Assembly: GCA_036346205.1 (NCBI GenBank)
Contig: JARFJB010000931.1
Coordinates: forward strand, 248,001-312,000
From: Vesta saturnalis
Taxonomy: Eukaryota; Arthropoda; Insecta; Coleoptera; Lampyridae
Direction: 5' to 3'
Length of the DNA stretch: 64,000 bases
A model generated the notes under the pieces. That model searched no databases and was not told the DNA's origin. It saw only the letters and a list, made by a program, of their open reading frames with translations. Shown here piece by piece: positions 9,430 to 19,660 of the stretch (position 1 is the first letter of the stretch; the number at the start of each line of letters is the position of its first letter). The position numbers were made by a program, and so were the translations under genes.

Positions 9430-11860
9430 GCCTGATATAAGGACATTTTTCATTTTTTTACAGTTTATACTATAAGGTGCTATCCTTGCCTACCAACCCT
9501 CCTCTTTTACCCGTGCTTGTGGACCAGCAATGACACCCATGGGCTAATCAATCCACCCACCGAATGTCACAAGCGGAATTTAATTCGTACTATATCGTTT
9601 CTATATTTCAGTTTTTTTTTTGTCAGTTTAAGTAAATTAGAAAAATTTCGAGTGTAAAAATAGCTTAAAGTGAGCGATGAAAATTTTTTTTCCTTCCTAC
9701 CAGAAATCATTGCACTCATAAATGATCTTTAAATTTACTATCTATCAAATCGCGCTAACAGTGACAATCAATCATAATTAAATATTAAAACAGCATTTTT
9801 ATTTTCCTACGCTTATGGCCACCTAGTAAAACCGTTTTTCGTTTTTGTATGTACGTACAAAAAGTAACGTGCAAAAACTGTTCATTGTAACTGTCCAACG
9901 CGACCTAAAGGCCTCGTTGGATAAATGTACGTCGCGCGTAACAAAGGCTCACTTGTTGCATAAATAACTATTATTAATAATATCACATAGGAATGATAAC
10001 GGCACAAAACTGTGCTAATCATGTTACCATGATTCCATCTAAAGACATTAAACATATTTACTACGTCTAATATTATACAATAGTAATCAAAAAAAGCTTC
10101 TATGGTTGCAAAGGAATTATAGAAAATACACAAATCTTACACAAGGTTCTAGCAAGTTTGGATACTTTGAAAAGAAAAAAAAATTTAATGCACACAGATA
10201 ATAATTCTAATATAGCAACAAAAGACGGAGAGAACGATAAATAATACCGTCCAATGATATTTTTCTTATAAAAAGAAGTTCCGATCAAAGCCTCCTTCAA
10301 AATTTAATTTCAAGTTTGACGAGGGGCAACGATAACGTTATTTATTAATTGTAAAATACCGTACGTCTGAATCTGGATATAGGTAGTAAAATCGATATAG
10401 GTAATATCCGTTCCTCTTATATGATTACTTACAGGGTTACTTTAAGGCATTTAACGCCAAATATGCATTTAGATCATTCAAAGAGGTAAAGCCAATTTTA
10501 AAAGGAAAACGTATTGCAAATAAAGAGTTACAGTTAAAATAAAATTCAAATAAAGATATTTATTTGTTAAGTTATACCGAGTTTGTCAATAATTAAAATT
10601 AAAAAGGTTTTCTTTAACTATGTTTTACTTAAAATTGAAAATGTCAACAACTATCAGTATAGAATCGTAATAATAACTCAAGTAGAATTCAACATTAGTC
10701 ATGACTAATGATATTAATATACTGACAAATAATTCAAATTTTCTCGGTCGTCAACCTTAAAATTTTGTATGGCTGTGTGATGAAATCTGAGAAGAGAATT
10801 CAAAAGCATGTTTGGCAGTTGTGGAAAATCACTTGATTGTTCTTATAGAATATCAATAAAACTTGAGCTTTTATCTAAGGCATTCATTGTGACGGTACAA
10901 GATGAAATGAAAATAACAGCCAATTTTCAATAGAACTTCAGCAATTTTTTATTTTCAAAAAAGGAGAATACTTTCACGAAATAATATCGAGAGTCCGTAG
11001 ACCTTGGTGTAGAAGAGATATTTAAATGGCATTGCTTTATAAAACTTTGTTTTTATTTCTGAGTACGACTTTACGCCTTTATATTACATTCAATATTTTA
11101 CGATTTCATTCAGTTAGGCCTTTCACCTTTTATATTTTTATTAAAGAACGGAAATGAAAAGTTATAATTTTTATGTAAATTTCGGGACTCATATTCGTGT
11201 TTAATAGTATATAAAATAATTTTATCCTCTCAAATGGAGGAAGCGACCAAAACTGAAACAATGTAAAACTGATATTTGCTATTTGGGCATTCAGCAAAAA
11301 TATTGTACGTAATTAATGCTCAACAGAAACTCATACATAGCTGTGTTAAAGCAGTTTTATCCTTTTAATTTAATTTAATGAACCGTTCCTGCAAGTATGA
11401 TTGATTAACCGCTGATTAAATTTATTGTTCTTAATTTGTATTCGATCCATCAAAGGTTAATAATTTTATTTTAGGTGTGCATTTAAGAAATATTTTTTAA
11501 TATATTACTAAATATTAATTGTTTTAGAGAGAAAGCACAAAATAGATACGTCATTTAACACGAAGGTATAAATTAGTGTTGCTGTGTACAAATTAATATC
11601 ATTAGGTGTAACTATATCACATATAAATAACATCGCATGTCTACTTTTCTTCACAACTAATTTGTTTTTTATTAAATTTTTGTTACAGTTCAGTAATTAA
11701 ATTATAATTAATCAAAACTTAAAGGACGGTAAGATCTGAATGTGTACATTTATTAAAAATTGTTATAACATATTTGAAGAGACATGATTGAAATGAAACA
11801 TTTATTAACTATTTATGAAAGATGTTTGTTTAAAATGAAATATGACATACATGCATGATA
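9430..11860. other. No recognised gene; AT-rich, one perfect 18 bp palindrome
   Basis: The first ~170 bp, including a GGACCAGCAATGACACCC run near 9522, probably belong to the 5' region of the minus-strand LINE. The rest is AT-rich and unrecognised. Open frames of 83 and 66 codons near 9882-10300 lack motifs. CATTAGTCATGACTAATG at 10694-10711 is a perfect palindrome with an AP-1-like TGACTAA half; one such site can occur by chance. Confidence 0.4.
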
Positions 11861-11863
11861 TAT

Positions 11864-12214
11864 CAGGTGTTATTTAAGTACGTCATCAAACTTCAAGGGG
11901 CGTTTCTGTGAGTGGTTTTAAAACGAAAAGGTCCGATAATGCTTTGTTTTCAAGATACACAGTGAGCGTACCATTTGTTTGAGTGCAGTTTAAATAAAGC
12001 ATTTTTGTTTTAATTTTTCTTAAATTTCCGCCGTTACCACTGTTTAGTAACAATTCGTAAGACTAGAAGATTGTTCATATGGAAGAAATAACTGGTACAC
12101 CCCAAATTTTGACGTACGCGCTAATGCGTGCAGTCTTTTATATAAACTTTTCGTTTTAAAAACACTTAAGAAACCACCCTTTGAAGTTTGGCTACGTACT
12201 TATATAGCACGCTG
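11864..12214. mobile_element. MITE, 351 bp, with ~70 bp terminal inverted repeats
   Basis: The left end reads CAGGTGTTATTTAAGTACGT and the right end, reversed, CAGCGTGCTATATAAGTACG. Similarity continues inward through CCAAACTTCAA or TCAAACTTCAA and TTTTAAAACGAAAAG, giving imperfect inverted repeats of about 65-70 bp. TAT is found on both outer sides, consistent with TA-target insertion. The interior has no coding capacity. The CAG start resembles that of the mariner/Tc1 elements here, suggesting cross-mobilisation, which is inference. Confidence 0.8.
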
Positions 12215-12522
12215 TATAAATTATCAGATTAGAATCAAGCAGTTTACACAAAATGATAATAAAATTCTCTTTCACAAATACATTTGAAATATCTTCTAAA
12301 ATATGATTTCGAATAAAGGTGTAACGTATGCATTACAGTTTTAAGTAATAATTTCATTTATTGTATGTGATTGTGTAGAAAACTACCGTAATTTCCTTTT
12401 CGTTACGTTACTGGGAATGGTTGAATACTGTTCATTTTTATATATCCTTAACATTGCATCATTCAATTTGAACTGCATCATACGGTAATAAAAAAACCTA
12501 AATTAATAGAGAACTACTAATA

Positions 12523-13807
12523 AAGGGTTTTCCAATAAGAGGTGTTATTGTGAATAGCCCGCTATTTCGGTAGATGTCACTTTTGAAGCTGTCATTTATT
12601 GACATTTGACAAGTAAAAACTACGCGATTAATAAAAATGGAACGGTACACGCTTCAACAACGCATTGAAATTATTAAAATTCACTATAAAAATGGTGAAA
12701 ATTTGGCAGAGACGGTTCGTAAAACTAAAACATTTTTGGGTCGTCGTGAAGCACCTTGTCGGACCGGACAGAAATTGGTGAACAAATTCGAGCTGTTGGG
12801 ACAAGTTAATGATGTGAAGAATAAAACCCGTGCACGTCGCTCAAGAACAACTGAGAATATTGCTGCTGTAGCCCAAAGTGTTGAAGAAAACCCAGGTTTG
12901 TCCATTCCTCGTCGTTCTTTGGAATTGGGCATTCCACAAACGTTATTACACCGTATTTTGCATAAAGACTTGGGTCTTAAGGCTTATAAGGTTCAGTTAA
13001 CACAAGAACTCAAGCCGGCCGATCATCAACAACGTCGTGTCTTTGCTGATTGGGTCGTTGAAATGCATGAAAATGATCCGGAATTCCATCGAAAAATCAT
13101 CTTGACTGATGGTGGGTACTTCAACAGGCAAAATTTTCGCATCTGGGGCTCGAAAAACCCAAGAGTGATTGTTGAAAAGCCTCTCCATCCTCAACGTGTG
13201 ACTGTTTGGTGCGGTTTATGGTCTGGCGGGGTCATTGGACCTTACTTTTTCGAAAATGAGGCTGGAGCAACAATTACGGTGAATGGATTGCGCTATCGAG
13301 AGATGATTAATGATTTTTTATGGCCGGAATTGGATACTATTGATCTGGACAACGTTTACTTTCAACAAGAACGGCGCTACGTGCCACATAAGCAACGAAA
13401 CCATTGATCTTTTACGGGAAAAGTTTCCGGACCGTGTTATCTCTCGAAGAGGTGATCACAATTGGCCTCCGAGATCTTGTGATTTAACACCTTGCGACTT
13501 CTTCCTTTGGGGCCACGTGAAAGATAAGGTCTACGCCAACAGCCCAGCGTCGATTCAAGACCTCAAAGATGGAATTCGTTAGGCTATCGATGACATAGGG
13601 CAGTCACTTTGCGATTTGGTTATGGAAAATTTCATGAAAAGGATATGGTCCTGTAAGCGTGGTCGTGGTAGCCATTTGGCTGATATTGTTTCCCATTATT
13701 AACGGCATACCTTCCTCTTTATAATGAAACAAACATTCGATCAATTATCTCAAAAAATTCCATTTTTCTTTGAATATCAAAATAACACCTCTTATTGGAA
13801 AACCCTT
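12523..13807 (+). mobile_element. Nearly intact DD41D-type mariner/Tc1 element, 1285 bp
   Basis: Both ends carry the same ~28 bp inverted repeat, AAGGGTTTTCCAATAAGAGG followed by TGTTATT, flanked by TA (12521-12522 and 13808-13809). Sequence between the ends is fully accounted for by one transposase gene plus short untranslated regions. The near-identity of the two ends and the small number of coding lesions suggest a recent insertion compared with other elements in the window. Confidence 0.9.
12637..13702 (+). pseudogene. Mariner/Tc1 transposase, DD41D type, one frameshift and one stop
   Basis: The ATG at 12637 opens a 256-codon frame. Residues ~1-110 form the DNA-binding part (RYTLQQRIEIIKIHYKNGE, two helix-turn-helix units with LSIPRRSLELGIPQTLLHRI). 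The first catalytic Asp is residue 158 in KIILTDGGYFN, followed by IWGSKNPRVI, PQRVTVWCGLWSGG and IGPYFFENEAG. At 13369-13372 an extra base breaks the codon for the second catalytic Asp (FQQDGATCH in the family). The downstream frame resumes as NGATCHISNETIDLL, then RSCDLTPCDFFLWG with the third Asp. Counting from the second to the third gives 41 intervening residues. A stop near 13581 then precedes a readable C-terminus (IDDIGQSLCDLVMENF, then ending at HY). It would cut and paste DNA at the shared terminal repeats; as it stands it cannot be made whole. Confidence 0.9.
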
Positions 13808-13879
13808 TAGTTCTAAATGCCCGCTTGAACATTGGCACGCACAGATAAGGTGCATGTTTGCGACTTATCTCCAGCCATG

Positions 13880-14464
13880 TATAAAATTTTGAAAATGTAA
13901 CATCAGGAACCAGTAGAGAGGAAGTCGCGGAGGCGCTTCGAGAATTGAGGAAACGAAAAGCTGCACGACCTGATGGGATCGCGGTTGAAGCATAGAATAC
14001 CCTAGGGAAGAGGGGATAGATCTTGTGTGAAAGCTCTTGGGCAAAATGTACGACGAGGAGAAAATCCCTGAGACTGCTGGTGCTTTTATATACGGAGAAG
14101 GGTGACATCCAGGAATGCAAGAATTGCAGGGGAATAAAATTAATGCCACACACTATGAAAGTTTGGGAGGGAATAATTAAAAAAAAGGCTGCGAAAAGAA
14201 ACATCTATTGGAAACGAACAGTTTGGTTTTGTGCCTGGGAAGAGGACTACGGACGCTCCAGTTTTCTTTCCGTTCGCTGTTGGAGAAGTTTGGAGACAGT
14301 CAAAAAGAACTACACCTGATCTTTAAAGATCTGGAAAAAGCATACAACACAGTTATTAGGAAAATATTATGGCGGTGTATGAAGGAGAAGAGAGTGCCAG
14401 AGAAGTACGTGAGGCTGGTGATGGATATGCATGAGCTACGAAAGATCACTTTTACCGGCTTCTA
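13880..14464 (+). pseudogene. RTE-like LINE reverse-transcriptase fragment
   Basis: The sequence gives EVAEALRELRKRKAARPDGI (the KA-GPDGI turn of LINE reverse transcriptases). After stops and frameshifts it gives YTEKGDIQECKNCRGIKLMP with HTMKVWEGIIKKK, the conserved fingers motif. A corrupted FGFVPGRGT-like segment is spread over two frames, then comes LIFKDLEKAYNTV (catalytic motif A, Asp retained) and KEKRVPEKYVRLVMDM. It breaks off at KITFTGF immediately before the GT-rich array, so the YADD palm motif and thumb are missing. No endonuclease remains upstream. A dead fragment of an RTE-type LINE; the clade is assigned from these motifs only. Confidence 0.8.
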
Positions 14465-14467
14465 ATT

Positions 14468-15860
14468 TGCAAGAATGTTTAGTGTTTGTACCCGTATGTG
14501 CGCGGGTGAACGAGTGTGAGCGTATGTAAGCGTGAGTGTGCATGTGTGCGTGTGGGAGCGTGAGTTAGCGTGTGTGATCGTGTGAACGAGTGTGCGCGTG
14601 TGCGCGCTTGTGAGCGGATTTGTGCGTATATTTGTGTATGTGTAGTTGCGTGAGCTGGTGGATGGGTAGGAGCATTCTTTCCTGCATGTGTGAGCATATG
14701 TGAGCGTGTGTGAACGTGTGTGAGCGTGTGTGAGTCTCTGTGAGCGTCTGTAAGCGTATGTGAGCGTGTGACATTGTGTGATTGTGTGTGACCGTGTATG
14801 AGCGTGTGTGAGCGTATGTGAGCGTATGTGAGCGTGAATGTGCATGTAAGCGTGTATGAACGTGTGTGCGCGTATGAGCGCTTATGACCGTGTTTGTGCG
14901 TGTATTAGTGTGTGCGTATGTACGCGTGGTGGGGTGAATTGGTGGATGGATTGGTTAGTTGCGTGCGTGTGTGTGTGTGAGAGTTTTAGCGTATGTGAGC
15001 CTGTGCGAACATGTGCGGGCGTATCTGAACGTGTGTGATCGTGTGAGCATGTGTATGCGCGGGTGGGTGGGTTGGTGGTATGGTGGGTGGCTGAGTGCAT
15101 GTGTGCGTATGTGCGTGTGTGAACGTGTTCGAGCGTGTTTTTGTTACCCAAGAGTTAACATGCATGAAGGTAACTAAATATAACAGCGTGTGCGCCTGTA
15201 TGCGCTATTGCGTGTGTGGGTGTAAAGTGCGTGTGCGCGTGTGTGGGCAAGTGTGAGCATGTGAGCGTGTAAGGATGTGCTCTTGAGCGTGTAGTGTGAG
15301 TGTGTGTGTCCGTGTGTGCGTGTGTGTGCGTTCGTGTGAGCGTGTGTATGCGTGGGTAGGTAAGTTTTTGGATATTGGACGGGTGGGTTAGCGTGTGCGG
15401 ACGAGTGAGCGTGTGTGCGTATGTGCGAGTATGCGTGGATGTATGCGTGGGTGTGTGGATTGATGAGTAGATGATTGGGTGCGTGCGAGTGTGAGCGTAT
15501 GGGAGCTTGGGTGAGCGTGTGAGAGTTTGTGCGAGTGTGAGCGTGTGTGTGTGTGTGCGTGTGTTAGCGTGGATGTGTGTACGTGCTTTTGTATGTGTGT
15601 GAGTGTGTGCGGGGGTGCTAGCGTGTGTGAGCGGGTGTGAGGGCGTGTGTGCGTATGTGCGTGGTTGTGTGCGTTGAAGTGTGTGATTGTCTGTGAGTGT
15701 GTGTGGGCCAGTGAGTGCGTGCATGTGTGACTGTGATCGCGTATATGTGCCTGTGTGCGCTTGTGTGAGTGTATGTGCGTATGCTCCTCTGTGTGCTTGT
15801 GTGTGTCTGTGAATGGGTGGGTGCGTGCGCGCTTACGTACGTGAGTGTGTGGATGTATGT
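14468..15860 (+). repeat. GT-rich degenerate minisatellite, ~1.4 kb
   Basis: The plus strand is almost entirely G and T in words such as GTGTGAGCG, GTATGTGAGCG and GTGTGTGCGT, an 8-12 bp degenerate unit. A short non-repetitive interruption lies near 15143-15183 (GTTACCCAAGAGTTAAC). The extreme strand bias removes stop codons on the minus strand and yields spurious Thr-His-rich frames of up to 189 codons. Alternating purine-pyrimidine runs could favour Z-DNA. The right edge abuts a dispersed repeat whose inverted relative at 55140-55815 also abuts a CA/GT tract. Confidence 0.95.
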
Positions 15861-15899
15861 CACTATCTCCACAACGATAAAGCATATGTACTTGATGTT

Positions 15900-16520
15900 T
15901 AGTATTGAAGCGTCATTTCATTTTTCTTGATGCTGGTTAGATTTTGGTAGAAATCCAGCGGCGAAAAGGGAGGGGTTTATAAAGCACATTTTTTGGTTTG
16001 TACTAAATATTTCATAAACAACTGAAATTTCGAATATATAGAAATACCGGCACATAGAATGAGTTCATTATGTTCTGTAGAATGTTTTGATAGGAAGCGT
16101 AATTTGGCGGAAAAGAAATTCTTAAGGTGGAATTTGAGTGTTTGTTCAAATTTTTTCAGTATCTGAATTATGATCAACTTCATATGGAAATAGGAAGTCA
16201 TATTTTTTTAAGATAATTTGATTTTACATAACATTTTTTTTATAACGTTTTTTAATACAAAGTCATAAATCTAAAAACTAATTAAATTGAAAATGCTTAA
16301 ACTGCATTGACTGCATTTTTATAGAAGCGGACGGCTTTGGAATATTCTTTTCAAGTTAACATCTGACATAAATGTTTAGACGTCCAAATTATCATATATT
16401 ATTGTTTTAAAATGTTGCCTGTTTTCGTTATGAACGTATTACAAGGGGTTGCATATTATCCTAAAAAAAATCATAATTTAATTTCTTTTAATTTTCACTT
16501 TATGAGGAAGGTCGTGTGTT
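15900..16520 (+). repeat. Dispersed repeat linked to GT tract, copy 1 (inverted partner 55140-55815)
   Basis: Inverted similarity to 55140-55815 is clear at both ends. Near 15948 stands AGATTTTGGTAGAAATCC then AGCGGCG and GGGGTTTAT; near 16310-16440 stand TTTTTATAGAAGCGG and ATGTTGCCTGTTTTCGTTAT with GAACGTAT. The middle is more diverged. No coding capacity. A probable third, shorter relative follows the GT tract at 43960-44130. The element class is unknown. Confidence 0.7.
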
Positions 16521-16818
16521 TCTAGGTAAACACCAGATATTTTAATTCAACACAATTCTTTAATAAAATAGTACACATTGGTTATATAGCATCATAACTT
16601 ATATTTTCATTATCTTTACCACATGAATATACTCATCTGCTTCTCTTAACTTTTCCACATTCATTTGTTTGGAAAAAAAAAAGATTTTTTATAGCTAAAA
16701 CAATATTTTTATAGTCGGTATTTTGGTTTAAAATATGTTATATACATTATATACATTTACTATAAAACGTTAGGCCATTTAAATCTTAGAATACTAACTA
16801 CGGTACATGAAAATAAAT

Positions 16819-16885
16819 AGGGTTGTTTAACGTGACGTCACAGTGGTGTGCGCGCGCCATATTGGTTCCAAACAAAGTCCCGTTG
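16819..16885 (+). repeat. Left terminal inverted repeat of the ISL2EU-type element
   Basis: Matches the reverse complement of 28757-28822. The shared core includes TGCGCGCGCCAT, TTGGTTC and AAACAAAGT. Confidence 0.85.
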
Positions 16886-16926
16886 TTGAAAACTTGATTG
16901 AATTGTTTTTAACAACATAGAAAATC

Positions 16927-17657
16927 ATGGTAATGTGTTTTTTACATGAGTGTAAACATTACAATGAAAGGGATACCTGCCAGTTTTTTAGATTTCCCAA
17001 AGATGAGCGGGAAAGGAAGCGACGGACAAATTTAATAGGTTATGTGTGAAGTTTGTGATTCTGTAGTATCTACAATATCATGTAATTAACATAAAATTGT
17101 AATCAATGTAAATTTTAGAAGACAAGATAGTGGCCCCAATGATCATTCAAGAATTTGTACTTGCCATTTTAATGATGGACAATGTTCAAACACAACGTAG
17201 AAAAAAGATTTCAATTTTCGTCACCCGAAAAAACAACCAAAACGGGGTAAATAAGTGCATTGAAAGTGCACGTTTAAGATGATTCTTAATTTTTAAATAA
17301 TTTTTAGAAAAACCAAGGTTATGTTACTTTCGCACCAAGCCATCTGCAGTAATACGGAACAAGCTGCAGCTGTTAGTGAGTGTCAGATATGTATGAAGCA
17401 AACATGAGTAGTTATATAGGCATAGTACTAACAGATGCTGAAAATTATTTTTTGTAACAAGTGCTTGAGTTAACAGCCAAAACTAAACCTGAAGTTGTGT
17501 TTTATTTCGAACATATTTGTGACAGAGATGATTTAGAGGCATTGTACACGGGGCTTCCCAATGAGGATATATTTGTGGTGCTATTTAAGTTATTAACAAG
17601 GTAGAAAGGAACTATTATTTGAACTGGCAGGTGGATAAGATTGCGCCAGTTAATGAA
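16927..17657 (+). pseudogene. ISL2EU-type transposase, N-terminal THAP part
   Basis: ATG at 16927 opens MVMCFLHECKHYNERDTCQF then FRFPKDERERKRRTN, the first half of a THAP zinc finger (a Cys pair, then the FRFPKD box). A GT-AG intron (about 17039-17118) leads to DSGPNDHSRICTCHFNDGQC, the second half with the Cys-x2-His pair. A second GT-AG intron (about 17247-17308) leads to an exon starting KPRLCYF-like. Farther on, TAKTKPEVVFYFEHICDRDD and EALYTGLPNEDIFVVLFKLL resemble the segment preceding the DDE_Tnp_4 core. In-frame stops occur near 17041, 17200 and 17602. The coding region is cut at about 17657 by the nested element and resumes at 19159. THAP domains bind the transposon ends. Confidence 0.75.
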
Positions 17658-17878
17658 TTATCACAGCCCAACAAAATAAATTTTTTTTCTTGGTGTCGGA
17701 AAACTAAGAACTGATTTTGGATATTTTTGATGTGCTGATTCCAAAAATACCTGGCTTTTTTTTGTAGCAGCTCTAGTTTTTGAGATACGGGCTAATTGAT
17801 CTTAGTTCTGATAAAACGCAAAAATAATGAAATTATGACGTCTTTGGAGGACAAAAGTGAAATTTCATACCTAGATCA

Positions 17879-18156
17879 TTAGAGTCTAATTAGCTAGTTT
17901 GAGTTATTTGGTATTATTTATTCATAAGTGTAAAACCCAACTTTCCAATACTCCTATCAAAAACTAATCAGTACGCCATATTACCTCGTATATATCTCTG
18001 CTTTACTAGAAACAGTTTATATAAAGACATTAGAATCTAATTAGCCAGTTTGAGTTACTTGGTATTTATTCATTAGCGTAAAATCCAACATTCTTATAGC
18101 TACCCCCTCAAAAACTAATTAATACCCGGCTATATTACCTCGTATCTCTGCTGTAC
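17879..18156 (+). repeat. Tandem duplication, ~150 bp unit, subterminal in the nested transposon
   Basis: Two adjacent copies (about 17879-18006 and 18029-18156) share TCTAATTAGCTAGTTTGAGT or TCTAATTAGCCAGTTTGAGT, then TTATTCAT and GTAAAA-CCAAC, ending ATATTACCTCGTAT and CTCTGCT. They lie just upstream of the gene and may contain its promoter or transposase binding sites. Confidence 0.8.
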
Positions 18157-18241
18157 GTGGTATAGTTTCCTATTTAATTTACATAGGTAAAGTTGTGGTA
18201 TCATTTGGTATTCTTTAGTGATAAAACGTTTAATTAAAATC

Positions 18242-18988
18242 ATGGCATCCAAATGCAGACGTAGCTGCGCGAATCATCCAGACGTTTTTTGCTATGTATG
18301 TGGCGAGTACACTTTTCAAGAAAGTAGAAAACCTATTTCTGAGTTTGTGAACATAAGTTATCTGGCCTATTTTGGCGTTCTCTTGGGAGACCAGGATAAA
18401 TCTTGGGCGCCACATTTCGTATGTAAAACATGCGTTGAACATTTGCGTCAGTGGACAATCGGAAAGAGAAAGTGCCTAAAGTTTGGAGTACCAATGGTTT
18501 GGAGGGAATCAAGAAACCATTACGATGACTGCTATATTTGTCTCGTAAATATCAAAGGAATCAAGCGGAACAATAAACAGAAATGGAAATATCCTGATCT
18601 AGACTAAGCTAAGAGGCCTGTACCGCATAGTGATGAAATACCCATTCCATCATGCAGCAGTCTGCCTAGGCTCCCGGAAGATATAGAATCATCAAACTTT
18701 GATGAAGTGCAATGTATAGAATCAGAAAACGACAGTGATTTTGAAGCGAATTTAGGAAGTCCCCAACGTTTCAGTCAACAAGAACTGAACGATCTCATTA
18801 GAGACCTGAACCTTTCAAAGGAGTCTTTTGAATTACTCGCCTCCAGATTAAATGAGAAGAATCTACTTCAGCCAGATACCAATATTACATTTTATCGTAA
18901 AAGAGATCAGGAGCTGCTGCCGTTTTACTCTGAGGAAAATAACCTGGTGTTCTGTAACAATATAAGAGGACTCTTACAAAAAATATAA
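18242..18988 (+). pseudogene. Cys-rich protein of an uncharacterised multi-copy arthropod family, one internal stop
   Basis: The ATG at 18242 begins MASKCRRSCANHPDVF. Cys pairs follow in CYVCGEYTF, HFVCKTCVEHL and CYICLVNIKG, suggesting zinc binding. The segment LGDQDKSWAPHFVC and VPMVWRESRNHYDDC is highly characteristic of a protein that occurs in many copies in arthropod genomes and has no established function. A single in-frame stop at 18605-18607 interrupts the frame; it continues in the same frame as RPVPHSDEIPIPSCSSLP, an acidic stretch, QELNDLIRDLNLSKES, ASRLNEKNLLQPDT, FYRKRDQELLPF and NLVFCNNIRGLLQKI, ending at 18988. Family members I know of are considerably longer, so this copy is C-terminally truncated. 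Carriage inside inverted repeats suggests the family is transposon-borne. Confidence 0.75.
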
Positions 18989-19158
18989 TAGTAATAATGT
19001 AAAATGTGTAAGAGTTAAAAAATAAGATGATTTCTTTCTAAAAAAAAGGCCAATATAGCATATCCCAAAAACTAGATCTGATAGAAAAAATCTGACGGCA
19101 CCCAAACATTACATAAAAACAGTTACAAAAACCCCTGCACCAAAATATGTGTTGGGCT

Positions 19159-19660
19159 GTGTTATTTTTAACATTATATAAGCTACGATTTCATACTCCC
19201 CACAAGGACGTAGCACAACGTTTTGGTAGTTGTACAGCCCCTGTGACAAATGTGTTTATGACTTGGCTACATCTAATGCACGAAATAATATTTCGGAAAC
19301 TTATGGCGTCTGTACCATAACGAACTGATAATGAACCATGTTACCAAACACGAGGATGGTAATTGACCGCACAGAGGTTTTCTGTGAAATCCCCAGTTCT
19401 ATGCTGAAGCAGAAGGAAACCTACAGTAGTTATAAGCACAGAAATATGTGAAAGGATTAATCGGAATTGCACCGAATGGAGTTGGTGACGTATGCTACAG
19501 AACTGTATCCAGGTTCAGTGTCAAATAAAAAAATTGTGTAGTACAGTGGAATTTTTTAAGTTTTTGGAGCAGGAGACTTAATTTTAGCCGATAAAGGGTT
19601 TTTGCTTTCAGATATTTTACCACCTGGTGTTTCTTTAATCATTTCAGCACTTTTATTTCT
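19159..19660 (+). pseudogene. ISL2EU-type transposase, DDE catalytic part
   Basis: Resumes the frame cut at 17657. Read in shifting frames it gives FHTPHKDVAQRFGSCTAPV with TNVFMTWLHLMHEII, the helical lead-in of DDE_Tnp_4 transposases. MVIDRTEVFCEIPSSML follows near 19355, with the first catalytic Asp in the usual VIDxTEVF context, then KETYSSYKHRN, GLIGIAPNGV, YATELYPGSVSD, and near 19575-19630 GAGDLILADKGFLL with the second Asp (ADKGF). The third acidic residue and the C-terminus were not found. Stops and frameshifts are frequent. The enzyme would cut at the 16819/28822 inverted repeats. Confidence 0.75.

Larger units (their letters stand above)
17658..19158 (+). mobile_element. Nested transposon with CACAGCCCAACA ends carrying a Cys-rich gene
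   Basis: TCACAGCCCAACA at the left and TGTTGGGCTGTGT at the right are inverted repeats of about 13 bp next to TA, with TTTTTTT-rich subterminal DNA. Outside them the ISL2EU transposase frame continues (VDKIAPVNE on the left, LYKLRFHTPHKDVAQRFG on the right), so this is a clean 1.5 kb insertion. Inside are a tandem duplication and one gene of the arthropod multi-copy Cys-rich family. No recognisable transposase is present, so it is non-autonomous or of a type not recognised here. Confidence 0.75.

Noticed and set aside
9882..10300. 83- and 66-codon minus-strand frames
   Set aside because: No recognisable domain; overlapping chance frames.
10694..10711. Perfect 18 bp palindrome as a transcription-factor site
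   Set aside because: A single site without gene context; chance occurrence in AT-rich DNA is plausible.
13719..14204. 161- and 94-codon minus-strand frames
   Set aside because: Antisense of the mariner 3' end and the RTE-like reverse-transcriptase fragment.
14462..15885. Long minus- and plus-strand frames rich in His/Thr or Cys/Val
   Set aside because: They are products of the GT-rich minisatellite, exist in several frames at once and have no protein-like character.
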